Of a DNA stretch of 64,000 bases, positions 1 to 9,441 are shown one piece after another; position 1 is the first letter of the stretch; each line of letters begins with the position of its first letter. The position numbers and the translations under genes were made by a program. The DNA lies in the NCBI GenBank assembly GCA_947475095.1, contig CANJLG010000006.1, positions 55,848-119,847 of the forward strand, given 5' to 3'. This DNA is from Flavobacteriales bacterium (GTDB lineage: Bacteria > Bacteroidota > Bacteroidia > Flavobacteriales_D > Crocinitomicaceae). The notes beneath the pieces were generated by a model. That model searched no databases and was not told the DNA's origin. It saw only the letters and a program-made list of their open reading frames with translations.

Positions 1-2
1 AA

Positions 3-95
3 GTAAACCGCTATTTCTATCAAAAACATAGTGTTACGATACAAAAAAATCCTAGTGTAAATCAAGAGAAGGCCCTTCTAAATTGGAGTAAATAG
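3..95 (+). CDS. C-terminal fragment of an upstream gene
   Basis: An open frame enters from the left edge and ends at TAG 93-95, giving 30 residues ending in ALLNWSK. The other two plus-strand frames hit stops at once. The fragment is too short to assign a family, and it could be chance open frame. It would be the tail of a plus-strand gene lying to the left of the window. Confidence 0.4.
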   Translation, partial: VNRYFYQKHSVTIQKNPSVNQEKALLNWSK

Positions 96-193
96 TATTC
101 TAAAGAAGCAAATACATTTCACAAAGTTTTACTGGTCATTGCCCTTATTATTTTTTTTTGTTCTTAGGCCTTTTATGGAATCAATTCTTTTGC

Positions 194-201
194 TAAATTT
201 G
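194..201 (+). promoter_or_regulatory. Possible -7 promoter box (TAAATTTG)
   Basis: TAAATTTG matches the Bacteroidota -7 consensus TAnnTTTG and sits 15 nt before the ATG at 217. No TTG lies 17-23 nt upstream; the nearest resemblance is a TTA. The position favours the start at 217 over the in-frame ATG at 139, which would lie upstream of the box. Confidence 0.35.
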
Positions 202-216
202 ATAAAAAAAATAATC

Positions 217-1206
217 ATGAAAAAAATCCATACACTGCTTTTTTTATTCCCGTTTCTATTCTCTGCTCAGTCATTTACTAGCATGAATGAGGCAAACATT
301 GGTGACTTAGTCAATTTATACCTTTGTGATTCGAATGCGAATAATTATGCTTCCGTTGTTGGAAACAACGTAACTTGGGATTACAGTCAATTAGCGGGAG
401 TTTTTGGAGTAACCAAAGACGTTCAAATTTTAGACGCTAGTTTAAGTTCCAATTTCACTTCCTTTGCTGGTTCAGCGAAAGTACTGAGTGTAGGAGGCAC
501 CCTCGAAACCTTTTATGCTGGCGGAACGGGACGAACCTCTCAAGGTTTTGTTTTTAACGAAGTGAGTTTAGGTGCAGTAGTTGCGAGTTGGAACATCGAT
601 CAACAAAATCTAATGACCTACCCATTTGCACTTGGGAATATGGTAACGGATAATTTTTCGGGCAGCATTACAAGTGGCGCAACTGGAACAGTTCCTTCAT
701 CAGGGACCTCTGTTTCTATTTATGATGGGGTTGGAACTTTACTTTTACCTGGAGGCAATACGTATACCAATGTATCGAGATACCACCTTAAAGATTCAGC
801 TGTAGCAACTGTTTTTGGAACACCTGTAAGTTTCGTGCGCAATGTATTTGAATATTATGATTTGAGCACCTCTAACCTACCCATTTTCATGGTCGTTAAT
901 GTAAATGTAATTTCTGCCTTATTGAACAATTCGAGCACCTTAGTATTGAGCAAGGATGCTCCTACTACATTTGTTGGAATAGATGAGCAAACATCGAAAT
1001 CCTTTACCATTCATCCGAATCCAGTAGTCGATGAAGTGCATCTTACAGGATTATTTGATAAAAATGAAGGATATAATGTAACTGATTTAAGCGGTCGCAC
1101 TTTTCTTTCTGGTTTAGCAGACGAAAAAATTAATGTTTCGACCTTGCCATCGGGAAGTTATTTAATTCGTTTAGGTTCATCAACAATGAAGTTCATCAAA
1201 TTATAA
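217..1206 (+). CDS. Secreted protein with T9SS type A sorting domain
   Basis: This 329-aa protein begins with a clear signal peptide (MKKIHTLLFLFPFLFSAQ) and ends with a type A sorting domain: an HPNPVVDEV motif, an LSGR turn, and a final SYLIRL...MKFIKL strand. Such domains route proteins through the outer-membrane type IX secretion system and are cleaved or anchored at the surface. The middle (about residues 20-260) is beta-rich and Gly/Ser/Thr-rich with no domain I recognise. An in-frame ATG at 139 would add 26 residues, but these spoil the signal peptide, so 217 is preferred. The next gene follows 13 nt later on the same strand and may be cotranscribed. Confidence 0.85.
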   Translation: MKKIHTLLFLFPFLFSAQSFTSMNEANIGDLVNLYLCDSNANNYASVVGNNVTWDYSQLAGVFGVTKDVQILDASLSSNFTSFAGSAKVLSVGGTLETFYAGGTGRTSQGFVFNEVSLGAVVASWNIDQQNLMTYPFALGNMVTDNFSGSITSGATGTVPSSGTSVSIYDGVGTLLLPGGNTYTNVSRYHLKDSAVATVFGTPVSFVRNVFEYYDLSTSNLPIFMVVNVNVISALLNNSSTLVLSKDAPTTFVGIDEQTSKSFTIHPNPVVDEVHLTGLFDKNEGYNVTDLSGRTFLSGLADEKINVSTLPSGSYLIRLGSSTMKFIKL

Positions 1207-1219
1207 TTTAACTATTACG

Positions 1220-3499
1220 ATGCTGAAATTTCGGCTCTATTTTGCTGTTTTCATCATCTCAAGCTTTTGGATATGTTATAGTCAGAACGAAGATGGCCTT
1301 TCAATAGAAACCCGCGCCTATTTATTTCATATCGTAAAAAAAAGCCCAATACTTGAGCGGAATATTGGAAAAGCATTTGACTACACTGGACCAATTATAA
1401 AATTGCCTGATGGGAAATTAAATTATGATTCCATCGAGTTAATTATCGTAAACGAACCATCTTTACTTATAATACGCAATAATTTAATTGCTACCTCACC
1501 GAAAGGATTAATTGCGGAGGCGAGCAACAAAACCGCTATTTGGGAATTATGCAAGCAAATTCAACTCGTTCTTGATAAAAAAAACAAAGAAAATACCCCC
1601 CTCATCGATGCCTATTTGAGTCACTTTTTTGATTCAATTCCAAAAAATATAATTAGAGGAAAAATTTACGATGAGCTTTTAAATCCAAGCACAAGTCCAA
1701 TTTTACAAACAAGTCTTTCCTTAAATGATCGTATAATAATATTGGATCTAATTGGGATAAAAGACAAATTAGAACAGAAACAAGTATTAGATGCACAGAA
1801 TTACGCGATAAATAAAACCATAAAAGATCGTTCATTTTATATTTATAATTTACTAGGAGGTCAAGCAACCGATTTTGAAAACATATTGTTTGCCAGCGGT
1901 GACGGTTCATACACAACAGGTCTTTTAGAAGAACGAGACAAAGATGAATATGGCGAATGGAATAAAGGACTCCCAAAAGCGATCGGATTGTTTCCTTACG
2001 ACATAGACCTAGTTGGCGGTAAAAAAAAAGAATTAGAAGCTAAACGAATCTGTTCAAGAATCCTAACTACCGTTGGAAACAATAAACTAACTCAATTACA
2101 CTTTGATGTCTGGGGCTACAACACTTCAAAACAAACCACTGTTGTTATCGAGCGAAATAACCAACAATACCATTTATTTGGCTCAGAAAAAACTCGTTTC
2201 TTATCGCCAGATTCAACCTTTTCAAAAGGCATCACCTTTCAACGCGTAATAAACGACTTAGATAATTTCACTTTTAAATCGTTAAAAAATAGCATTGAAG
2301 GCAAGGGAGGATATGATGAACAGATTAAAAACACCCAAAAATACATAGCCGAGACATTACGAATGATAAGCGAGCAAGAATCAAAATATTCAAATCTTGA
2401 GAGTTTTGATTATGTCACAAAAAAGAAACCGTCAAGGAGCAATCGTAAACTTAGAAAAAAGAATAATAATGGTGGTCCAATATCTATACAGCCCACTACA
2501 AAATCAAGACGCACAGCAAAAACAAAAAAACAAACTGAATTAATTGATCTTTATGGTCAATACGATGAATTAAAAGCGCTTGAAGAAGAACTAATAGGAG
2601 ATCGAATCCCTGTTTTAGAAGAATACACCTTAAAAAAGAAAGTTCTTGATAGCTATCGAAAAAAGATGGGCGAGAATTGGATAAGCTACACTGAAAAAGA
2701 TGGACTATACACCTACTCAGATGGCGCCACATTCGATATATACACTCAAGAATTCAGCATACCACCTGCGAAAGAAAAAGAAGAACTGATCATTAGATTA
2801 ATTGCAATACCGGAAGACTTTGAGGGAGAATCATCTGATGAAGTAATGCTACACATAAGTAAAACCGATGCTCAGCCATACTATGATTCGGATTTTCAAC
2901 TAAAATTTGAGGATCGCTTTGATTCTGATAAATATAATTTCTCACAAACTATTTTTACTCCTTCAGATACCAGCATATTAAAACTAATCTTTCAAGAATT
3001 CAATAAAAAAGTTTTTCCTTGTCAAATACAGCTTCAAGCCAACGGCGTTGGTATTTGGAACGGTGAAGCGATCATCCGCGATGAAAAACAAACAGAATTA
3101 AATGGATACCCAGGTGTAACAGCAGAAGAAAAGATGAAATCTAGGCAATCAATGGAGTTTAAGCAACTTAGAAGTTCAAATTTATTTATTAAAATAGACC
3201 GTGCCTTAACGATAAAAGTAAATTCCTTCACAGACCCTGTAATTTCAAGTATTAATTTGGAAGAACTTAAACTGAATGATATTGAAGAGCAATATAAATT
3301 GTCAAAAAACGAACTTCTTTCTGCCCTGCGATGCATAGCATTAATCTATAAGCTGAAAGAAGAATTGGCCATTCAAGCCACAAAGTATTTAACTCAAACA
3401 GATTCAAAAAAATTTATTGATAAACTAGACGGTGCCATACAAAAATCAAAGATTCAAATTGGAAATGTATACATCCGATTGAAAGACATTCAGCTTTAG
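1220..3499 (+). CDS. Exported protein of unknown function, 759 aa
   Basis: I do not recognise a family. The N-terminus (about 1-21, ending ICYSQ) is a signal peptide, so the protein probably enters the periplasm. The sequence is long, charged and rich in Lys/Glu. Residues about 370-500 look largely helical, with a strongly basic stretch near 403-435 (KKKPSRSNRKLRKKNNN). This is followed by a mixed region about 500-680 and a helical tail of about 70 residues. There is no T9SS tail, CXXC motif or obvious catalytic motif. It lies 13 nt after the T9SS protein gene, so the two are probably cotranscribed. Confidence 0.7.
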   Translation: MLKFRLYFAVFIISSFWICYSQNEDGLSIETRAYLFHIVKKSPILERNIGKAFDYTGPIIKLPDGKLNYDSIELIIVNEPSLLIIRNNLIATSPKGLIAEASNKTAIWELCKQIQLVLDKKNKENTPLIDAYLSHFFDSIPKNIIRGKIYDELLNPSTSPILQTSLSLNDRIIILDLIGIKDKLEQKQVLDAQNYAINKTIKDRSFYIYNLLGGQATDFENILFASGDGSYTTGLLEERDKDEYGEWNKGLPKAIGLFPYDIDLVGGKKKELEAKRICSRILTTVGNNKLTQLHFDVWGYNTSKQTTVVIERNNQQYHLFGSEKTRFLSPDSTFSKGITFQRVINDLDNFTFKSLKNSIEGKGGYDEQIKNTQKYIAETLRMISEQESKYSNLESFDYVTKKKPSRSNRKLRKKNNNGGPISIQPTTKSRRTAKTKKQTELIDLYGQYDELKALEEELIGDRIPVLEEYTLKKKVLDSYRKKMGENWISYTEKDGLYTYSDGATFDIYTQEFSIPPAKEKEELIIRLIAIPEDFEGESSDEVMLHISKTDAQPYYDSDFQLKFEDRFDSDKYNFSQTIFTPSDTSILKLIFQEFNKKVFPCQIQLQANGVGIWNGEAIIRDEKQTELNGYPGVTAEEKMKSRQSMEFKQLRSSNLFIKIDRALTIKVNSFTDPVISSINLEELKLNDIEEQYKLSKNELLSALRCIALIYKLKEELAIQATKYLTQTDSKKFIDKLDGAIQKSKIQIGNVYIRLKDIQL

Positions 3500-3619
3500 G
3501 ACAATATAATTAGAAATAAGCCCAAAGGGGTTTATGTAATAGTCTAGTGGTACAATTAAGACCAGTCAAAAATTCTGGAACATTTCGTTTCAATTTGTGT
3601 TTCAATAAAAAATCAATCT

Positions 3620-4204
3620 ATGAAAATCATATTAGTAATCATCTTTATTTCCACTCAATACGTATTTGCACAAATCCCTACTGACTTTAATAAGCAGAGA
3701 AACGAAATCGACAAAAAACTTATGCTTACCCTAACAACTTGGTCTTCGGCAAATATAATTGCAAGTAGTATTGGTTGGGCAAGCGCTGGAAATGGGGAGG
3801 CCAAGTATTTTCATCAAATGAATGTAATGTGGAGTGCTATAAATATAGGTTTAGCCCTACCGGGTTATTTTAAGGCTAGAAATTCAAATTCTCAAATTTC
3901 CCTTGGAAATACATTTAGAAAACAATCAGAAACCGAACAAGCATTTTTATTCAACACCGGTTTAGATATTGCCTATCTGACGGCAGGTTTTTTATTAAAA
4001 AGTGAGGGGAAACATAACATTCCAAAGCAAGCCCAATTTAATGGATTTGGAAACGGACTTTTGCTTCAAGGAGGGTTTTTATTTTTATTTGATCTAAGCG
4101 CTTACATTATTCACCGCCATCACGCTACACTTTTAAATCCAACGCTTGACCGATTAACAATGAGTTCGTCAGGAATAGGTCTTAAGTGGAGAATTGGGAA
4201 GTAA
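3620..4204 (+). CDS. Small membrane-associated protein (DUF6992-like?)
   Basis: This 194-aa protein has a signal peptide (to about residue 17, VFAQ) and three or four hydrophobic stretches: near 36-55 with SSANIIASSIGW, 70-86, 118-130 and 148-168. Its pattern resembles small Bacteroidota proteins grouped as DUF6992, but I hold that name loosely. The polar residues inside the hydrophobic stretches (N, W, H) are typical of this kind of protein. It is separated from the upstream gene by 120 nt and converges on the helicase gene with only 17 nt between stop codons. No function can be given. Confidence 0.65.
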   Translation: MKIILVIIFISTQYVFAQIPTDFNKQRNEIDKKLMLTLTTWSSANIIASSIGWASAGNGEAKYFHQMNVMWSAINIGLALPGYFKARNSNSQISLGNTFRKQSETEQAFLFNTGLDIAYLTAGFLLKSEGKHNIPKQAQFNGFGNGLLLQGGFLFLFDLSAYIIHRHHATLLNPTLDRLTMSSSGIGLKWRIGK

Positions 4205-4221
4205 ATTCATTTTTAACGGGA

Positions 4222-5625
4222 TTACACCTTAAAAAAATCAGCAGGAAAATTGAGCAAGTAAACTTTTTCCTTTGAACGGGTAATACACGTATATAACCAA
4301 CGATTATAATTTTCATTTCGCATCTGCTCAGGTAAATAACCGAAATCGATCACCACATTTTTCCATTGTCCACCCTGCGCTTTGTGGGCAGTAATCGCGT
4401 TGGAATATTTTACCTGCAGCGCATTAAAATAGCGGTTTTTCAGAATAAGTTGGTACCGTTTTTTCTTGTTTTTTTCATAACTATAATCCTTTTCTACTTC
4501 AAAAAACAATTCTTTCATACGATCACGTGACAAACTAGGAGCTTCGACATTTAACGCTTCTAAATTCAATAGAATTTCCATTTCTTCTTCATCTGGATAA
4601 TCCACAAATTCAATGCATACTTTTGCAAATTCAAATCCATATAAAGAAGATCGCTCAAGAACCTTTGTGATTCGAATCGTTTCACCATTCGCAATAAAAC
4701 CAATTAGAGATTCAGGTTTTAGCCAAAAATAATTATTCTTAACCACCATTAGCACGTCATTTTTCTGCACATTTTCTTCATGAAATAAAATTCTTGACCT
4801 AATTTCATTATTCCATTGATTGGCTCGCTTATTCGACATCGTTAATAAAACTGTCTCCTCCATTCCATTTTTATCATAAGACGACTCTAATAATTCACTT
4901 AAAATGGAACCATCAATTCGTTGAACCTCCTTCCCATTGGAAATAATAAGAGGCAGAGTAAAGGAGTGTTGATTCCGAATATACGTTGCGACCTCCGTGA
5001 TCTCAGAACTTGATGCTTGACGCACAATCTCTTTTAATACCGCATCATAAACCGTTAAAGAAGGATATAAATTCGATAAATATTGTCTGTCAAGCGCGGG
5101 AGAATCCGTTTGTCCAACAGGTGGTAATTGTCCTGGATCGCCAACTACCATCAACTTACAAGCCTCTCCACTGTAAACAAAAGTGAGCAAATCTTCCAAC
5201 AAACTATTAGATTGCTTGGCGTCATCAATGCCAACCATAGATGCTTCATCGACAATAAAAAGCGTATTCGTAAATAAATTCTTTGCTTTTACCAAGCTTG
5301 AAGCGCCACTAAACTCACCACCAACAAAATAAATTTGCTTATGGATGGTATAAGCCGGTTGCTTGGCATAATTAGCGATTACTTTCGCCGCTTTTCCAGT
5401 AGGTGCAAGAATGCGTACTTTCTTTCGACGCGCCAATATCTCATTAACTAAATAAGCGATGAGCGTTGATTTGCCAGTTCCAGCATAGCCCTTTAATATA
5501 AAAAGTGGCTGCTTGGCGTCGGACACATAGAATTTATTAAACTCATTTAAGGCTGTATTTTGATCATCGGTAAATATTAATTTAGCTTGATTTGATGAAG
5601 GAGTATTGTTAGTAGCTTTATCCAT
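4222..5625 (-). CDS. RecD-like superfamily 1 ATP-dependent DNA helicase
   Basis: A 467-aa SF1 helicase. Visible motifs in order: Walker A GYAGTGKST (about 46-54), Walker B IVDEAS (about 123-128), motif III GDPGQLPPVG (about 163-172), motif V-like TAHKAQGGQW (about 411-420) and motif VI YTCITRSKEK (about 441-451). The THKxQG/YTxxTR pair is typical of RecD and RecD2-type enzymes. It lacks the long N-terminal helix-hairpin-helix part of RecD2 and matches the short stand-alone form common in Bacteroidota. Likely role: DNA unwinding in repair or recombination. It is transcribed alone and is divergent from the DUF3822 gene across 112 nt. Confidence 0.88.
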   Translation of the reverse strand: MDKATNNTPSSNQAKLIFTDDQNTALNEFNKFYVSDAKQPLFILKGYAGTGKSTLIAYLVNEILARRKKVRILAPTGKAAKVIANYAKQPAYTIHKQIYFVGGEFSGASSLVKAKNLFTNTLFIVDEASMVGIDDAKQSNSLLEDLLTFVYSGEACKLMVVGDPGQLPPVGQTDSPALDRQYLSNLYPSLTVYDAVLKEIVRQASSSEITEVATYIRNQHSFTLPLIISNGKEVQRIDGSILSELLESSYDKNGMEETVLLTMSNKRANQWNNEIRSRILFHEENVQKNDVLMVVKNNYFWLKPESLIGFIANGETIRITKVLERSSLYGFEFAKVCIEFVDYPDEEEMEILLNLEALNVEAPSLSRDRMKELFFEVEKDYSYEKNKKKRYQLILKNRYFNALQVKYSNAITAHKAQGGQWKNVVIDFGYLPEQMRNENYNRWLYTCITRSKEKVYLLNFPADFFKV

Positions 5626-5737
5626 TATGTAATTAAAAACCTTTTTAAAGTAAAGGTATTGTCGTAAATTTGTAATGAACTAAAAATACTAAAAAAAAGT
5701 AAGCTTAGTAACTCCATTTAGGAACTAAAAAATAAAA

Positions 5738-6490
5738 ATGCGCTATCAAATCGAATTTTCCGAATTTGCGCTTCAAATCACCTCTCTAGAAGACGATTTG
5801 TTAGTAGATACTGCATATCATTTGATCAGCTCAATAGGCGATGAATTAAAAGTAGCCGAGGCAAAATCCTTTATTAAAGAATTTAGTAAATCCTCCTTTC
5901 TTCACGCAAATGATTACACGTGTTTTTTCAGAACAACAAATTTTGTCCTGATTCCGAATACTATTTTCGATGACAATGAACGTGTGAACTATTATGAATT
6001 AGCTTTCGGACATCCTAATGATTCAAATCAACTATTCACCAGCCAAAACGTGTCATTAGGCGTAACAAGTATTTATGAGATAGTGCCATGGGTCTCAAAA
6101 TTCTGCGCAGCCTTTTTTCCTAGCAATCCAATTACTGCAACCCACACCACCTATTTAAATCAAGGTAAAAGTATTGAAAACAATGATCTCGAAGGAAGTA
6201 TATTTTTCGATGAATCGTCTTTTTATTTACAGCTTTTCCAACGCGGCAAATTAATTTATAGTCAAGAAACAGCCATCAATTCCACCGATGACGTCATTTA
6301 TTTTACTACAGCAGCATTATTAAAACTTCCGATTGACAATTTCCAAGGAGAAATTAAAATTTACCCGAGAAAACAAGAAGATGATGCAGCATCGATTACA
6401 ACTCTATTTGAACGCATAAAGGAGTTATCTGACCTTAAATTCTCTTCCTTTAATTATGATAACTATCAAACTCAGATACTTTGCGAATAA
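5738..6490 (+). CDS. DUF3822 family protein
   Basis: A 250-aa cytoplasmic protein without signal peptide. It matches the DUF3822 pattern: an N-terminal ATPase-like half with a TNFVLIP segment and a second half with FDESSFYLQLFQRGKLIYSQE followed by a YFTTAALLKL helix. The fold resembles the actin/FtsA-like ATPase core in length and strand order, though this is inference. The order DUF3822-rsmD-coaD is a recurrent Bacteroidota arrangement and supports the call. Its last 10 nt overlap the TTG start of rsmD, so the two are translationally coupled. The function is not known. Confidence 0.8.
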   Translation: MRYQIEFSEFALQITSLEDDLLVDTAYHLISSIGDELKVAEAKSFIKEFSKSSFLHANDYTCFFRTTNFVLIPNTIFDDNERVNYYELAFGHPNDSNQLFTSQNVSLGVTSIYEIVPWVSKFCAAFFPSNPITATHTTYLNQGKSIENNDLEGSIFFDESSFYLQLFQRGKLIYSQETAINSTDDVIYFTTAALLKLPIDNFQGEIKIYPRKQEDDAASITTLFERIKELSDLKFSSFNYDNYQTQILCE

Positions 6491-7017
6491 TTAGCGGCTC
6501 CTTAAAAAGCAGACGATTTTCGGTACCACCTGGATTTCCTTCGCGGCCCACAACCAATTTTGCAAAGGAGGGCTTGTTCAATATTTTACAACATAGCATT
6601 GATTTTAATTCATTAAAAGTATTGGACTTATGCGCTGGCACAGGCAACTTATCATTTGAATTCATTTCCCGCGGTGCACAATCTGTTGTTGCCGTCGACG
6701 AGAATTTTACTTGCGCAAAATTTTTAAAAGCCAATGCAAATAATCTTGGGATTACCTCTCAATTTGATGTACAACGAGCAGATTGCATAAAATTCCTTAC
6801 CAATTGCCATACAAATTTTGATATTATTATTGCCGACCCTCCTTACGAAGCAAAATTTCATGAAGCCATTATTGAATTGGTACAAGAAAAAAAACTCTTA
6901 TTACCGAATGGACTATTAATTATAGAACATGGGAGGCATTCTGATTTTAGCAAGATAACCAGCTTCAGTTTTTGCCGTATATTTGGGAACGTATACTTTA
7001 GTTTTTTCAATGCATAA
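6481..7017 (+). CDS. rsmD: 16S rRNA (guanine(966)-N2)-methyltransferase
   Basis: The 178-aa product methylates N2 of G966 in helix 31 of 16S rRNA using S-adenosylmethionine. Visible features are the family N-terminus RIISGSLKSRRF, RPTTNFAKEGLFNIL, the SAM-binding LDLCAGTGNLSFE (48-60), the acidic AVDEN at the second strand, and the catalytic DPPY at 119-122. The start is TTG at 6481, because the conserved RIISG begins at the next codon and there is no in-frame ATG that would keep it. The gene overlaps DUF3822 by 10 nt and stops 1 nt before the coaD ATG. Confidence 0.93.
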   Translation: MRIISGSLKSRRFSVPPGFPSRPTTNFAKEGLFNILQHSIDFNSLKVLDLCAGTGNLSFEFISRGAQSVVAVDENFTCAKFLKANANNLGITSQFDVQRADCIKFLTNCHTNFDIIIADPPYEAKFHEAIIELVQEKKLLLPNGLLIIEHGRHSDFSKITSFSFCRIFGNVYFSFFNA

Positions 7018-7018
7018 A

Positions 7019-7477
7019 ATGAAAAATACAGCAATTTTTCCAGGTACCTTTGATCCTTTTACAAAAGGTCATGAAGCCATTGTAAAAAAAGCCCTTAGCG
7101 TATTTGACCATATTGTAATCGGTATTGGTGAGAACACTTCAAAACAAACACTCTTTTCAATTGAGAAACGAATGGCGCATATACTTTCTCTATACGATAA
7201 TCATGAGACAGTGAGCGTTAAAAAATATACAGGTTTGACCGTTAATTTTTGCCACGAAAACAACATAAAACACATCATTAGAGGATTGCGAAATACGAAA
7301 GACTTCGAATATGAAAGTTCAATAGCTCATATGAACCATGAATTGAAACAAATAGAAACAGTCTTCTTTCTAACAGACCTTCCCTTAAGTGCTATTAACT
7401 CATCAATTGTCCGAGAAATATATAAAGGAAATGGTGCCATTAGCCAATTTGTAACAAGCCCCCAACTACTCGTTTAA
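7019..7477 (+). CDS. coaD: Phosphopantetheine adenylyltransferase
   Basis: This enzyme transfers AMP from ATP to 4-phosphopantetheine, the fourth step of coenzyme A synthesis. The 152-aa length is normal. Motifs: FPGTFDPFTKGH with the nucleotidyltransferase TxGH (15-18), IIRGLRNTKDFEYE, and the C-terminal SAINSSIVREI in place of the usual ISSTxVRE. The ATG at 7019 is chosen because MKNTAIFPGTFDP is the family start; the longer frame from 6983 lies inside rsmD. It starts one base after the rsmD stop, so it belongs to the DUF3822-rsmD-coaD train. Confidence 0.94.
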   Translation: MKNTAIFPGTFDPFTKGHEAIVKKALSVFDHIVIGIGENTSKQTLFSIEKRMAHILSLYDNHETVSVKKYTGLTVNFCHENNIKHIIRGLRNTKDFEYESSIAHMNHELKQIETVFFLTDLPLSAINSSIVREIYKGNGAISQFVTSPQLLV

Positions 7478-7482
7478 GTAAA

Positions 7483-8889
7483 ATGAAAAAAACTAGACTC
7501 CTTTTTTTTCTTCTTATTTTACAAGTTCCTGTATTTACTCAAGTAATAATTCAAGGCTCAGCCATTGGCTATGAGAAGAAAAAAATAGCACTTTACAAAA
7601 TAGATGACTACATCTCGAATCACGAAACATTAATAAAAGAAGGATTAATAGACGAACGAGGATATTTTAAAATTTCAGCAGAAATTCCAAGCATCGAAAA
7701 ATATATCATTCGAGTACAAAATTGCTACGCATATCTTTATTTACAAAAAAATTCAACCTACACGATTGAAATACCAAAAAATGAAGATTTCAATAAAGTA
7801 AGTCTAAACAAGAAAGAAGTAGAAATTACTTTATTTGATTTAGACAGCAATGATATAAACTACAAGATATTAGGATTTCAAGCATGGATGGACAGCTATT
7901 TATCCAATATTTATTTTTCAAAAGAAGCTGATGAAAATAATTTCATCAAGCAGATTAATGCTTTTAAAAATGAGGTGGAAACTGTTTATGCTAATGACAC
8001 ATCGACTTTTTTCATAGATTTTCTAAAGTATTCCATTGGTCAAAACATAGAAAACTTAAAGTTTAGAGGATCATCGACAAACGATGACAAGAATTTATTC
8101 TATTTCGAAGGACAAGACATATTGTATAAGAATGATGCGTACATGGAATACCTCAAAAGTTTTTACAAAAAATATTTATTCCAAATTAAAGGTGTTTCGT
8201 CAAAGGACATTTACACAGCGATAGTGCGAGGAGATTTATATTTAACGGATTCATTACTAAAATTAGATAGTTATTTAAAAGATGATAAATTTCGTGAACT
8301 CGTTTTACTAAATTTATTGCGGGAAGAAAGTTACTCCTCATATATACCAAAATCGAGTATACTCAGCTTAATTCAAAACATATCACTAGAGAGCGATTTT
8401 GACGAAAATGTTAGCATAGCAAAAAATCTTCTTGCTAATTATAATTTTGCGTCCATAGGTTTTCGCTTTCCCGAAATTTCAATTGGTGATAAAGAAGCTC
8501 CTCTCTATTTAAGTACAATAAAGGGCAAATACTTTTATATTCACGCCTTCGATCCCACTAGTCCAAAGTGTATAAATGAAATTGCCGCATTAAAAAAACT
8601 ATATGATAAATACGGGAAACAAATAGAATTTATAACCATTTATTTAGATCCTGAACGAGCTTATTCAAAAGTTGAACAGCGTAACTTAGATGCTTTAAAT
8701 TGGCGAAAAAGAAGTTATAAAGTAAGTGATCCTATTTGGGAGAATTTACAAATCATTTCCTTTCCTTATTATATGCTAGTTGATGATTCCTATTATTTAC
8801 TTGCTTCCCCAGCGCTAAGTCCAATTCCTAACAATAATTACCAATCGATCGAAAAAACACTTTACGACATCATCCATCGAGATGATTAA
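7483..8889 (+). CDS. Exported protein with TlpA-like thioredoxin fold lacking CXXC
   Basis: A 468-aa exported protein with signal peptide (1-19, VFTQ). Residues about 20-110 resemble the DUF4369-type beta domain that precedes thioredoxin domains in Bacteroidota TlpA/ResA proteins (GSAIGYEKKKIALYKI, YIIRVQNCYAYLYL). A helical linker follows, and residues about 320-468 look like a thioredoxin fold: a GDKEAPLYLSTIKGKYFYIHAF strand, a helix INEIAALKKLYDKYG, and FITIYLD. The active-site dipeptide position reads Ser360-Pro-Lys-Cys363, so only one of the two cysteines remains. It is therefore unlikely to be a dithiol reductase. It begins 5 nt after coaD and converges on the rhomboid gene with a 4-nt overlap. 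Confidence 0.75.
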   Translation: MKKTRLLFFLLILQVPVFTQVIIQGSAIGYEKKKIALYKIDDYISNHETLIKEGLIDERGYFKISAEIPSIEKYIIRVQNCYAYLYLQKNSTYTIEIPKNEDFNKVSLNKKEVEITLFDLDSNDINYKILGFQAWMDSYLSNIYFSKEADENNFIKQINAFKNEVETVYANDTSTFFIDFLKYSIGQNIENLKFRGSSTNDDKNLFYFEGQDILYKNDAYMEYLKSFYKKYLFQIKGVSSKDIYTAIVRGDLYLTDSLLKLDSYLKDDKFRELVLLNLLREESYSSYIPKSSILSLIQNISLESDFDENVSIAKNLLANYNFASIGFRFPEISIGDKEAPLYLSTIKGKYFYIHAFDPTSPKCINEIAALKKLYDKYGKQIEFITIYLDPERAYSKVEQRNLDALNWRKRSYKVSDPIWENLQIISFPYYMLVDDSYYLLASPALSPIPNNNYQSIEKTLYDIIHRDD

Positions 8890-9440
8890 TTTCCCCCTTT
8901 ACGCTTATAAAACCCCCAAAATATACCTGAAATTCCACCTGTCAAGTGAGCCATGTGAGAAACGCTATCTTTTGCAAAAGACAGGTATACTTCCTGACCC
9001 AAATAGAAAATAAAAATTAAAATAAATGTAAAGGGGATTTCTTTCGATTTAATGTGTAATAAGGTAGATAAAATAATAAGCATAAACACAATTCCGCTTA
9101 AACCTAATAAGCCATTGTCCTCAAAAACGATATGAATAATCCCAGTAATAATTGCTGTAGACAACACCATTACTAGATACTTAACGCTTCCAATTTGCTT
9201 CTCAACAATAGGCGATAATATTAAAAAAAATGAAAGATTACCAATTAGATGTTTCATATCGACATGTCCGAGAATATAGCCCATTGTACTAAAATACCAA
9301 GCTAAACTCTGGCTTTTAATCTTTCCATCCAAGACAAAATATTGATCAAACTCAATTGGGTAATATACTTTCAGCCCAAATACGCAAATACAAAAAAGCG
9401 TAATAAATATACTGACTTTAGGTTCAAATGTTATTCTCAT
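8886..9440 (-). CDS. Rhomboid family intramembrane serine protease
   Basis: The 184-aa membrane protein has about six hydrophobic segments. The catalytic dyad is visible as Ser115 in GLSG (113-116) and His165 in MAHLTGG; Asn68 in HLIGN fits the oxyanion residue. Rhomboids cut transmembrane helices within the membrane. It is short for the family but contains the core six-helix unit. It begins 1 nt after the clpS stop codon, so a protease adaptor and a membrane protease are cotranscribed with the large SPOR/PD40 protein. The substrate cannot be told from sequence. Confidence 0.88.
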   Translation of the reverse strand: MRITFEPKVSIFITLFCICVFGLKVYYPIEFDQYFVLDGKIKSQSLAWYFSTMGYILGHVDMKHLIGNLSFFLILSPIVEKQIGSVKYLVMVLSTAIITGIIHIVFEDNGLLGLSGIVFMLIILSTLLHIKSKEIPFTFILIFIFYLGQEVYLSFAKDSVSHMAHLTGGISGIFWGFYKRKGGN

Positions 9441-9441
9441 A

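Noticed and set aside
3530..3585. Possible tRNA-like segment (TCTAGTGGTAC...)
   Set aside because: It resembles a D-arm but there is no acceptor stem, anticodon arm or GGTTCRA T-loop around it.
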